Of a DNA stretch of 64,000 nt, positions 25,021 to 33,909 are shown piece by piece. How positions within the stretch are numbered: the stretch's first letter is position 1; every line of letters begins with the position of its first letter. The position numbers were made by a program, and so were the translations under genes. The notes under the pieces were generated by a model. That model saw only the letters and a list, made by a program, of their open reading frames with translations, had not been told where the DNA came from and made no database searches. The stretch lies in the NCBI RefSeq assembly GCF_002933815.1, contig NZ_BEYR01000001.1, forward strand, positions 372,001-436,000, read 5' to 3'. The stretch comes from Sphingobacterium sp. HMA12 (GTDB lineage: Bacteria > Bacteroidota > Bacteroidia > Sphingobacteriales > Sphingobacteriaceae).

Positions 25021-27480
25021 ATGCTTGAAGACGACAACCTAAATCAAACCACACTAAACGAGGAAGAAAATGATGGTACTTTGGAGAGTATGCATCATGT
25101 GAATAATCCGGTATTGGATCTGCCCAAAATTGAAAAGAAATACCTCGAAAATGTTGTATCCCACAACCAAAACGATAAATCATACTATTTTTCCGATGGC
25201 AAGGCGAAAGTTGAGATTAAGATCGTAACTGATGAGATTGTTCGTGTTCGATTGGCGCCACAAGGAACGTTTTTAGAGGATTTTTCCTATGCATTGGCAA
25301 AGAAAGATCATCGCGTCAGCATCCATCAGTGTAAAGAGGAAGAAGATCACTATAGTGTGCATACGAACACGATCTCCTGCCGGATCAATAAAGAAGATTT
25401 TTTGATTTCTTTCTCGGATAGGGCAGGGAAATTGTTTAATGCGGATCAGGCACCGATGCATTGGGAGGAAAATCCCGACTTTGGCGGATATTATGTCTAT
25501 AGTACAAAAATAGCTTTTGAAAACGAAGCATTTTATGGCTTAGGCGACAAGGCGACCAAACTTAACCTTCGCGGCAAGCGATTAAAAAATTGGAATTCGG
25601 ACACTTATGCATTTGCTTACGATCAGGATCCTTTATACAAAACAATCCCTTTTTACATCGGATTGAAAGATGGGGAAGCCTACGGTATTTTCTTTGATAA
25701 TACCTTTAAAACCTATTTCGACTTTGCTGCAGAGGATCAGGGTAAGACTAGTTTCTGGTCTGAGGGTGGTGAATTGCAATATTATTATATTCATGGCCCT
25801 CATATTATTGATGTAATCCGGAGGTACCATACCCTGACCGGCACACATTATTTACCACCATTATGGGCTATTGGGTACCATCAATGCCGATGGAGTTATT
25901 ACCCCGAAGCGAACGTACGTAAGGTGGCCGAAGAATTCCGTAAAAGACAGATCCCATGTGATGCCATTTACTTGGATATTGACTATATGGATGGGTATCG
26001 CTGCTTTACCTGGAATAAGCAATATTTTCCAAATCCCAAGAAAATGATTGCCGACCTTGCCAATGAAGGCTTTAAGACGGTCGTCATGATTGATCCGGGA
26101 ATTAAGGTTGACGAAAACTACTGGGTGTTTAGAGAAGGAAAGGAGAATAGATATTTCTGTCGAAGGGGCGATGATTATTTTATGGAAGGATTTGTTTGGC
26201 CCGGACGCTGTCAATTTCCTGACTTTACGAACCCTGAAGTTCGGCAGTGGTGGGGGACTTTATACCAGGGTTTAGTGGAGGACGGGGTTGCAGGCTTTTG
26301 GAATGATATGAATGAACCTGCAGTTTTTGGTCGTGGAACATTTCCGGATGATGTCAGGCATCAATATGATGGCCATCGCGGATCGCATCGAAAAGCACAT
26401 AATGTCTACGGCATGCAGATGGTGCGTGCGACCTATGATGGCTTAAAGAAGCTGTATAAGAATAAAAGGCCATTTACCATTACACGGGCGGCTTATGCCG
26501 GTACACAACGTTATTCTTCGGTATGGACGGGAGATAACTTAGCCAGCTGGGAACATCTCAAACTAGGGACTTTACAGTTGCAGCGCTTGTCCACCTCAGG
26601 AATGTCTTTCTGTGGAACCGATATTGGCGGATTTACTGGGGAACCGGATGGTGAACTCTTTACGCGATGGATGCAGTTTGGTGTTTTTTCACCATTTATG
26701 CGTGTACATTCCGCAGGGGATACCCGCGACCGAGAGCCCTGGAGCTTCGGTGAAGACTGGGAAAAAATAAATAAAAAGTTTATTGAGCTGCGCTATCAGC
26801 TTTTACCTTATATCTACACCTGTTTTTGGGAACAGACCAAATACGGCTATCCGATCTTACGTCCTATTTCAATGGTTGAGCAGCATATTCCAACCAATTG
26901 GCAGCGGGAAGAGGAGTTCTGTTTTGGCGATAAAATATTGGTGTCGCCGGTATTGCAACCTGGCCAGAAAAGCAAGGTTGTCTATCTTCCCGCAGGAGAT
27001 TGGTTCTATTATTTCAGTAACGCGGTATATGTGGGCGGCAAGGAACATACCATTGCAACACCTTTGGATGAAATGCCACTATTTATTCGTGGTGGATCCG
27101 TTATTCCGGAATATCCCGTCATGCAGTATACCGGAGAAAAGAAAGTAGAGGAACTGCAATTGAATATCTATTTTTCGGAGGGCGTGCATCGTTCTTACGT
27201 CTATTCCGATCATGGTGATACCTTTGCGTATGAGCAGGATATTTATCTGGAGAAATGCTTTACAGTGTCCGGATTGAAAGACTCCCTGTCAATCAAACAG
27301 ACCCGAGACGGGTTATTTACCGAGCGGTACGAAGAGTATAAGCTTCAATTGATCGGGCTTCCATTTGCGGTAAAAAAAGTAAAAACAGATGGAATAGAGA
27401 CGAAAGTGCAACAGGATGAACAGGGGCGATATTGGATTAATGTCGCACGTGAATTTGACAACATATTGATCGAGGGTTAA
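25021..27480 (+). CDS. GH31 alpha-glucosidase
   Basis: A retaining alpha-glucosidase of 819 residues. There is no signal peptide, so it should act in the cytoplasm, fitting turnover of glycogen or maltooligosaccharides. After a poorly conserved N-terminus (about 45 residues) come the GH31 N-terminal beta domain and a (beta/alpha)8 barrel. The nucleophile is Asp429 in GFWNDMNEPAVFG and the acid/base is Asp505 in WTGDNLASW. RVHSAGDTRDREPW is also family-typical. C-terminal beta domains follow. It is the first gene of the cluster with glgB, glgA and glgC; only 2 bp separate it from glgB. Confidence 0.95.
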   Translation: MLEDDNLNQTTLNEEENDGTLESMHHVNNPVLDLPKIEKKYLENVVSHNQNDKSYYFSDGKAKVEIKIVTDEIVRVRLAPQGTFLEDFSYALAKKDHRVSIHQCKEEEDHYSVHTNTISCRINKEDFLISFSDRAGKLFNADQAPMHWEENPDFGGYYVYSTKIAFENEAFYGLGDKATKLNLRGKRLKNWNSDTYAFAYDQDPLYKTIPFYIGLKDGEAYGIFFDNTFKTYFDFAAEDQGKTSFWSEGGELQYYYIHGPHIIDVIRRYHTLTGTHYLPPLWAIGYHQCRWSYYPEANVRKVAEEFRKRQIPCDAIYLDIDYMDGYRCFTWNKQYFPNPKKMIADLANEGFKTVVMIDPGIKVDENYWVFREGKENRYFCRRGDDYFMEGFVWPGRCQFPDFTNPEVRQWWGTLYQGLVEDGVAGFWNDMNEPAVFGRGTFPDDVRHQYDGHRGSHRKAHNVYGMQMVRATYDGLKKLYKNKRPFTITRAAYAGTQRYSSVWTGDNLASWEHLKLGTLQLQRLSTSGMSFCGTDIGGFTGEPDGELFTRWMQFGVFSPFMRVHSAGDTRDREPWSFGEDWEKINKKFIELRYQLLPYIYTCFWEQTKYGYPILRPISMVEQHIPTNWQREEEFCFGDKILVSPVLQPGQKSKVVYLPAGDWFYYFSNAVYVGGKEHTIATPLDEMPLFIRGGSVIPEYPVMQYTGEKKVEELQLNIYFSEGVHRSYVYSDHGDTFAYEQDIYLEKCFTVSGLKDSLSIKQTRDGLFTERYEEYKLQLIGLPFAVKKVKTDGIETKVQQDEQGRYWINVAREFDNILIEG

Positions 27481-27482
27481 AC

Positions 27483-29441
27483 ATGGCCAATCAAGTAATA
27501 CCGCATAGTCTTTTTTCGGAATTTGATGTTGCACTGTTCCAGGCGGGCAGGCACTTCAAACTGTATGAAAAATTTGGTTCGCATGAACTGGAAGTGGAGG
27601 GTGAAAGAGGCGTTTATTTTGCGGTTTGGGCCCCAAATGCAAAATCCGTTTCCGTAACGGGAAACTTCAATTTTTGGGACAAGGGGAGTCATCCCCTAAA
27701 TGTCCGCTGGGACACAAGTGGAATCTGGGAAGGTTTTATTCCCGGAATAGCCAATGGTGAAACTTACAAGTATTGCATCCAGAGCTCTTCCGGGGAAGAG
27801 CTAGAGAAAGGCGACCCATTCGCATTCAAATGGGAGGTAGCACCTAAAACGGCATCCATTGTCCATTCAAATTGGTATGAATGGAATGACGGAAACTGGA
27901 TGAAGGAGCGTATCGTAAAAAATAGACTGGACCAGCCCTGGTCGGTCTATGAACTGCACCTTGGCTCATGGGCAAGAGATCCTGAGAGCCCAGATACGCT
28001 ATTAAACTATCGGGAGATTGCTGTACAGCTTGTGGCTTATGTCAAGGAAATGAATTTTACGCATGTAGAATTTATGCCTTTGATGGAACACCCTTATTAC
28101 CCCTCATGGGGATATCAGATTACAGGCTATTTTGCTGCAAGCTCGCGTTATGGCTCGGCGCAGGATTTAATGTTCCTCATAGAAGCGCTCCATGCTGCCG
28201 GAATTGGGGTATTATTGGATTGGGTACCTTCACATTTCCCTGGTGATGCGCATGGACTTTATCGCTTCGATGGTACAAGTCTTTATGAACACGAAGATCC
28301 ACGAAAGGGTTTTCATCCAGATTGGCAGTCCTATATTTTTAATTATGGACGCAATGAAGTGCGCTCATTTCTGATTAGCAATGCCTTCTATTGGCTAGAT
28401 CGCTTTCATATTGATGGGCTGCGTGTTGATGCTGTGGCTTCGATGTTATACCTAGACTATAGCCGGAATGCGGGTGAATGGATTCCGAATGAGTTTGGTG
28501 GTAATGAAAACCTCGAGGCCGTACACTTCTTAAAGGAATTTAACGAGGCCGTTTATGCCCATTTTCCAGATGTACAGACGATCGCTGAAGAGTCTACATC
28601 CTGGCCAGGTGTGAGTAAACCTACCTATGCCGGCGGTTTAGGCTTTGGGATGAAATGGATGATGGGGTGGATGCACGATACACTGGATTATTTTAAGGAA
28701 GACCCGATCAATAGAAAATATCATCATGATCGTATTACTTTCGCTACAGTATATGCATTTCACGAAAATTTCATGCTTCCTTTGTCGCACGACGAAGTCG
28801 TTTATGGAAAGCAGCCGCTGATATATAAAATGCCTGGTGATGAATGGCAAAAATTCGCCAACCTGAGGGCTTTATACCTGTTTATGTATACTTTTTCAGG
28901 AACCAAACTGCTGTTTATGGGGGGCGAGTTTGGCCAAACGTCTGAATGGAACGTGAATCAATCGCTCGATTGGCATCTGCTGGAATTTATGCCGCATCAG
29001 GGAATGAAAAAATTTGTGGCAGACTTAAATGCGACGTATCGACAGCAGCCCAGCCTCTTTCAAAAAGCTTTTGATGCATCTGGATTTGAATGGATAGATG
29101 CCGGCGACCGGGAAAATTCGGTTTTGGTCTATTGGCGTAAAGCTTTTGATTCCTGGGATGATACGGTAATCGTGATTAACCTGACACCCGTTGTCCGCGA
29201 ACATTTTCGAATAGGTTTGCCTTATTCCGGTGAATGGGAAGTGGTGTTGAGTTCGGATGATCTCCATTATTTCGGTTCAGGAGTCTGCAGCCAGCATGTG
29301 GCAAGTGAACAGCTGCATTGGATGAATCGGTCACAGTCTGCTCAGGTGGATCTTCCACCGCTTGGTGGTTATATCCTCAAACGTAAGAAGGATCGGAAAG
29401 AAACCGCTCCAGTAAAGTCTGCGGAACGTATCCCTGTCTAG
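27483..29441 (+). CDS. glgB: 1,4-alpha-glucan branching enzyme
   Basis: It makes alpha-1,6 branches in glycogen. The 652-residue protein has an N-terminal CBM48 domain (YFAVWAPNAKSVSVTGNFN, about residues 35-120), then a GH13 barrel. The nucleophile is Asp316 in GLRVDAVASM, the acid/base Glu369 in IAEESTSWPG, and the transition-state Asp is in LPLSHDEVVYGK. A C-terminal all-beta domain follows. It starts 2 bp after the GH31 stop, so coupling is likely. The last ~17 residues (KDRKETAPVKSAERIPV) are a non-conserved tail. Confidence 0.97.
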   Translation: MANQVIPHSLFSEFDVALFQAGRHFKLYEKFGSHELEVEGERGVYFAVWAPNAKSVSVTGNFNFWDKGSHPLNVRWDTSGIWEGFIPGIANGETYKYCIQSSSGEELEKGDPFAFKWEVAPKTASIVHSNWYEWNDGNWMKERIVKNRLDQPWSVYELHLGSWARDPESPDTLLNYREIAVQLVAYVKEMNFTHVEFMPLMEHPYYPSWGYQITGYFAASSRYGSAQDLMFLIEALHAAGIGVLLDWVPSHFPGDAHGLYRFDGTSLYEHEDPRKGFHPDWQSYIFNYGRNEVRSFLISNAFYWLDRFHIDGLRVDAVASMLYLDYSRNAGEWIPNEFGGNENLEAVHFLKEFNEAVYAHFPDVQTIAEESTSWPGVSKPTYAGGLGFGMKWMMGWMHDTLDYFKEDPINRKYHHDRITFATVYAFHENFMLPLSHDEVVYGKQPLIYKMPGDEWQKFANLRALYLFMYTFSGTKLLFMGGEFGQTSEWNVNQSLDWHLLEFMPHQGMKKFVADLNATYRQQPSLFQKAFDASGFEWIDAGDRENSVLVYWRKAFDSWDDTVIVINLTPVVREHFRIGLPYSGEWEVVLSSDDLHYFGSGVCSQHVASEQLHWMNRSQSAQVDLPPLGGYILKRKKDRKETAPVKSAERIPV

Positions 29442-29528
29442 GGCGATGTACCCAGACCAGAGAGGTCGGTAAAAGTAAATTTTAATAGGATAAGTTCCAT
29501 CTGAGCGATGGAGGAAAAATATGTACAG

Positions 29529-30941
29529 ATGAAAGTATTTCATTTAAGTGTCGAATGTTACCCAATCGCCAAGGTTGGTGGTCTCGCGGATGTCGTTGGT
29601 GCATTGCCCAAGTATCAAACTAAACTTGGCGTGGAAGCGGCGGTGATCATGCCCTGGTATGATCGCCCATTTGTTAGGGAGCATTCCTTTGATGTAATTC
29701 AAGAGGGAAGTTTTTATCAAGGGTCTGAATTATTGAACTATTCTGTTTTTAAAGAAAAAGAAAACACACTCGGTTTTGAACTCTATTTGATAAAAATACC
29801 CGGTAAACTGGATCGTCAGGAAGTTTATTGTTATCCGGATGAAGGGGAGCAGTTTATCGCTTTTCAGCATGCCGTATTAAACTGGTTCAAAGCGAAAGCA
29901 ATCGTGCCAGATATCGTGCATTGCCATGATCATCATGTTGGCTTGATGCCTTTTCTGATGAAGTATAGCAATGAATATAATTTCCTTGCCGGAGTGAAGA
30001 CTGTTGCGACAGTACACAACGGTCAATACCAGGGCTGGACACATTGGAGCAAGGCGATTCTATTGCCCGGATTCGACAGCTGGAAATGGGGGCTCTTGGA
30101 TTGGGATGGTCTGATCAATCCACTTGCTGCATTGATTAAGTGCTGTGATGCCTACACGACCGTGTCGGAAGGGTATCTTGAGGAACTCTATGTGGAGGCA
30201 AATGGTCTTCAGCATCTGTTTTATGATGAGCGTCACAAGTCCGTCGGTATCGTCAATGGAATTGATTGGGATATCTGGAGTCCGGATAAAGACTATACCT
30301 TGATTGAAAATTATGATCTTGCTTCAGCTTTTGCCGGTAAACTTAAAAATAAGCAGGCACTGGCGCAGCAGTATGAAATTGATCCGACGCTCCCTCTGCT
30401 CGTCTTTATAGGGCGTTTTGCGACCGAAAAAGGCGCTGATTTGTTGCCGGATATAATTTTGGATTTGACCGAAAATTTTTCGGACAGATTGAGTATATTT
30501 ATACTGGGAGCCGGGGATCCGGCAATTCAGTCGCGGGTAAAAATGCTCGTGGATGAAAAGATAGAAAATTTTGATGTGTTCTTTGGTTATGATGAAAATC
30601 TTGCACACTGGCTTTATGCAAGCGCAGACTTTCTTTTGATGCCTTCGCGGGTTGAACCCTGTGGCCTCAATCAGCTTTATGCCATGAGATATGGCACCTT
30701 GCCGATTGTACACTATGTGGGTGGTCTGAAAGATACGGTCATCGATCTGGAAAACAATGGATACGGGATCGGTTTTGAGTCGCTTGAGGTGGCTGAAATC
30801 AGAAAGGCGGTTATCCGGGCGGTTGAATACTATGAAAATAGGTCTGAATTTGAGGACAACCAGCACAAAATAATGAATTTGGATTTTTCCTGGAACAAAT
30901 CCGCAGCGAAATACATAAGTCTATATAACCAATTAATTTAA
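29529..30941 (+). CDS. glgA: Glycogen (starch) synthase
   Basis: It adds glucose from ADP-glucose to the growing alpha-1,4 chain (GT5). The 470-residue protein has the KVGGLADVVG motif at its start (Lys15 binds ADP-glucose) and the C-terminal EPCGLNQLYAMRYGT motif. The ATG at 29529 (MKVFHLSVECYPIAKVGG) is chosen because the family starts there; the in-frame ATG at 29508 adds seven unlikely residues. It is the third gene of the cluster, 87 bp after glgB and 6 bp before glgC. Confidence 0.96.
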   Translation: MKVFHLSVECYPIAKVGGLADVVGALPKYQTKLGVEAAVIMPWYDRPFVREHSFDVIQEGSFYQGSELLNYSVFKEKENTLGFELYLIKIPGKLDRQEVYCYPDEGEQFIAFQHAVLNWFKAKAIVPDIVHCHDHHVGLMPFLMKYSNEYNFLAGVKTVATVHNGQYQGWTHWSKAILLPGFDSWKWGLLDWDGLINPLAALIKCCDAYTTVSEGYLEELYVEANGLQHLFYDERHKSVGIVNGIDWDIWSPDKDYTLIENYDLASAFAGKLKNKQALAQQYEIDPTLPLLVFIGRFATEKGADLLPDIILDLTENFSDRLSIFILGAGDPAIQSRVKMLVDEKIENFDVFFGYDENLAHWLYASADFLLMPSRVEPCGLNQLYAMRYGTLPIVHYVGGLKDTVIDLENNGYGIGFESLEVAEIRKAVIRAVEYYENRSEFEDNQHKIMNLDFSWNKSAAKYISLYNQLI

Positions 30942-30947
30942 TTTGAT

Positions 30948-32231
30948 ATGTCACATCACAATGTAGTAGCTATCGTCTTGGGCGGAGGAAGAGGCTCGCG
31001 TCTATATCCGTTGACCGACCAACGGTCTAAACCAGCTGTTCCTATTGCAGGAAAATATCGCTTGGTTGATATCCCCATCTCGAATTGTCTTAATTCGGGA
31101 TTTAATAAGATTTTTGTGTTGACACAGTTCAATTCGTCCTCATTGAATTCGCATATTAAGAATACATACAACTTTAGTATTTTTAGTAAGGGTTTTGTCG
31201 ATATTTTAGCGGCCGAACAGACTAATGATGGTGACAAATGGTTTGAAGGTACAGCAGATGCCGTACGCAGATCCTTCAGGAAGCTGGCAAGCATAGATTA
31301 TGACTATGTCTTAATTTTGTCAGGGGATCAGCTTTATCAGATGGATTTTGATGCACTGGTGGATTTTCATGTGCAGAATGAAGGCGATTTGACAATTGCG
31401 ACCATTCCTGTCAACGGCAAAGATGCAACAGGATTCGGAATTCTTAAATCGGATGAACACAACCACATTACCTCGTTTATAGAGAAGCCCAATCGCGAGC
31501 AACTGGCGGACTGGAGTTCAGAAGTGAACGACCATTTGAAGTCGGAGGGGCGTGAATACCTGGCATCTATGGGGATATATGTGTTTAGTAAAGGTATACT
31601 AAAACGCCTGCTGGAGGAAAATAGTGGGATGGATTTTGGAAAAGAGATTATTCCGGATGCGATTGAACATGTAAAAGTGCTCAGTTACCAATATGAAGGT
31701 TATTGGACAGATATCGGAACGATCGGCTCATTTTATGAAGCCAATATTGGGCTGACCGATAATATCCCCGCCTTTAACCTCTTTGATAAAAATACGGTTT
31801 TTACACGACCACGTATGTTACCGCCATCTAAGATTTCGGGGACAACGTTGATCAACTCCGTTATTTCCGATGGATGTATTATCCATGCGGATAAGGTTGA
31901 CCGTTCCGTGATCGGTGTGCGTTCACGTATCGGTATCGGTTCGGTGGTACGGGGAACCTATATGATGGGATCAGACTATTACGAGGACTTTTCAGATATG
32001 GACGAAGCTAAAAGAAAAAATATGCCTATCGTAGGTGTAGGCGAACGCTGCTATATCGAAAATGCCATTCTGGATAAGAACTGTCGCATTGGAAATGATG
32101 TTCGCATCAATGGTGGTCCTCATTTATTGGATGCTAACCATCAGACTTACACGGTGTGTGATGGCATCGTGGTCATCAAGAAAAATGCCGTTATCCCAAG
32201 TGGTACCACCATCGGGCTGACAATAGTGTAA
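30948..32231 (+). CDS. glgC: Glucose-1-phosphate adenylyltransferase
   Basis: It makes ADP-glucose from glucose-1-phosphate and ATP, the committed and usually allosterically controlled step of glycogen synthesis. The 427-residue protein has the nucleotide-binding LGGGRGSRLYPLTDQRSKPA motif, KYRLVDIPISNCLNSG, and the glucose-1-phosphate site in FIEKP. The C-terminal left-handed beta-helix has hexapeptide-like repeats (ISDGCIIHADKVDRSVIGVR). It is the last gene of the GH31-glgB-glgA-glgC cluster. No terminator is obvious before the next gene 58 bp on. Confidence 0.97.
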   Translation: MSHHNVVAIVLGGGRGSRLYPLTDQRSKPAVPIAGKYRLVDIPISNCLNSGFNKIFVLTQFNSSSLNSHIKNTYNFSIFSKGFVDILAAEQTNDGDKWFEGTADAVRRSFRKLASIDYDYVLILSGDQLYQMDFDALVDFHVQNEGDLTIATIPVNGKDATGFGILKSDEHNHITSFIEKPNREQLADWSSEVNDHLKSEGREYLASMGIYVFSKGILKRLLEENSGMDFGKEIIPDAIEHVKVLSYQYEGYWTDIGTIGSFYEANIGLTDNIPAFNLFDKNTVFTRPRMLPPSKISGTTLINSVISDGCIIHADKVDRSVIGVRSRIGIGSVVRGTYMMGSDYYEDFSDMDEAKRKNMPIVGVGERCYIENAILDKNCRIGNDVRINGGPHLLDANHQTYTVCDGIVVIKKNAVIPSGTTIGLTIV

Positions 32232-32289
32232 ATTTATTAAACAAGGGAGATAATATATTGTTATAATTGCATGTTATTGTAATAAAAAA

Positions 32290-33051
32290 ATGCAGTTAAA
32301 ACAGATTATCTCCCTACTTTTTGTGCTCATCGCACTTGCTGCCTGTAATACTTCCCTAATGGTACAGAGTACAGGCGTTTTGCGGGATGCGTCACGGAAA
32401 TTTGAACTCCATAACGGCGATCGTCGTATCATTTATATTCCGATGCGGCATTTAGGAACGCGCGTATATTATGATCAGATACAGGCCGCTGTAGATTCAC
32501 TTCAAAAATCAGGATATGTCGTTTTTTATGAAAGTATCGCTTATCAGGTAGATAGCGCAGCACAACGCGACCTTTACGACCGCAAGTTCAGAAAATTGAC
32601 CGGTAATCGCCTTGGATTGCAACAATGTATTGAAACTCCCGGAGATACCGCCCGCGTATTGAGGGCCCCTTTGTATCGCAAACTGGGACAGCGTGTTATC
32701 AGCCAGCCTGATTATTCTTTTTTTCTGGTCAATTATGAAACTGCTGTCAACGCTGATATTCCTAAAAATAAATTACTGGATGATTTTGAATTCCGTTATG
32801 GTACCATACAGCTGGATGCCTGCGACTACAATACCCCACTAAATGAACCTTACAACTGTAAACCGATAAAAACAGCACTCAAAAATAAGTTTGACAAAGA
32901 ATTTGTTATGCAGCAAAGAGAAGAAAATCTAGCCTCCCTGGTGGCTGATGCCCCACAGCAGAAAATTTTAATCTTATTTGGGACATCTCATTTTAAAGGC
33001 TTTTTGCGTAATTTGCAGGCCAGAGATCCCGGTTGGATAAAGATAAAATAA
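32290..33051 (+). CDS. Lipoprotein of unknown function, TraB/TIKI-like features
   Basis: A 253-residue predicted lipoprotein with a lipobox at LIALAAC (Cys19). The sequence has paired short motifs: IYIPMRHLGT near residue 50, VVFYES near 75, and ILILFGTSHFKGF close to the C-terminus. A His near the start, an acidic residue after a beta strand and a late G.SH motif resemble the TraB/TIKI/EreA-ChaN group of putative hydrolases, but similarity is weak and I do not claim the function. It is followed after 1 bp by the MtfA-type peptidase, so the two are probably co-transcribed. Confidence 0.75.
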   Translation: MQLKQIISLLFVLIALAACNTSLMVQSTGVLRDASRKFELHNGDRRIIYIPMRHLGTRVYYDQIQAAVDSLQKSGYVVFYESIAYQVDSAAQRDLYDRKFRKLTGNRLGLQQCIETPGDTARVLRAPLYRKLGQRVISQPDYSFFLVNYETAVNADIPKNKLLDDFEFRYGTIQLDACDYNTPLNEPYNCKPIKTALKNKFDKEFVMQQREENLASLVADAPQQKILILFGTSHFKGFLRNLQARDPGWIKIK

Positions 33052-33052
33052 T

Positions 33053-33835
33053 ATGTTGGAAAAGATTTTTATTATACTGCTCATACCAGTAGTGATTTAT
33101 GTTGTCTATTACCTGTTGAATCGTACGGCTAAAAATAATAAGGCAATTAAACGTGTTTTGAGTGATGAGGGGAAAAACATCCTGGAACAGGAGGTTGCCT
33201 ACTATCGTCATCTTTCGGTTGCTGATAAACAGGAATTTGAAACACGCTGTTTGGCATTTTTGGATGCGGTCAAGATTGAAGGCGTGGGAGTAACCTTGGA
33301 ATTGAAAGATTATATGCTCATTGCTGCTAGTGCAATTATTCCGATATTTGCTTTTAAGAAATGGAGTTATCCAAACTTGACCAATATTATGGTCTACCCA
33401 TCACACTTTAATGCGGATTATCAGTTCGAAGGGCATGCAGACCGGAATATTATGGGCATGGTAGGAGAGGGCGCGATGAATGGGCAGATGATTTTATCTA
33501 AATCGGCTTTGGAATATGGTTTTGAAAACCCAAATGATGGGCAGAATACTGCGATCCACGAATTTGTGCATCTCATCGACAAAACAGACGGTACAGTGGA
33601 CGGTGTCCCGACTTATTTATTGGATAAGGCTGCCGTAATTCCTTTTATGAATTTAATACGGGAGGAAATTAACAAGATAAAAGAACATACGTCCGATATT
33701 GACACTTACGGCATGACCAATCCCGGCGAGTTTTTTGCTGTTGCCTCCGAATACTTTTTTGAAAATCCAGCAAAATTTCAAAAGAACCATCCTGAACTTT
33801 ATGCGGCACTTTCTAGAATTTTTGAACAAAGTTAA
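33053..33835 (+). CDS. mtfA: Zinc-dependent peptidase, MtfA family
   Basis: A 260-residue protein with one N-terminal membrane helix (residues about 4-22) and an MtfA-type metallopeptidase domain. The zinc motif is HEFVH (His169, Glu170, His173), with the third ligand Glu in the EFFAVASEYFFE region. In E. coli MtfA binds the repressor Mlc and affects glucose PTS genes. No Mlc is visible here, and the membrane anchor and lipoprotein neighbour point to another setting. It starts 1 bp after the lipoprotein gene. Confidence 0.9.
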   Translation: MLEKIFIILLIPVVIYVVYYLLNRTAKNNKAIKRVLSDEGKNILEQEVAYYRHLSVADKQEFETRCLAFLDAVKIEGVGVTLELKDYMLIAASAIIPIFAFKKWSYPNLTNIMVYPSHFNADYQFEGHADRNIMGMVGEGAMNGQMILSKSALEYGFENPNDGQNTAIHEFVHLIDKTDGTVDGVPTYLLDKAAVIPFMNLIREEINKIKEHTSDIDTYGMTNPGEFFAVASEYFFENPAKFQKNHPELYAALSRIFEQS

Positions 33836-33909
33836 GTGGGGATAAATAAAATTTTAGTATTTTTAAAGCAAACAGAAAATGTTTGCTTTTTTTGTTAATT
33901 ACAACTGTT

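Noticed and set aside
30324..30866. 180-codon frame antisense to glgA
   Set aside because: glgA is certain, and the antisense frame has no family features or own signals.
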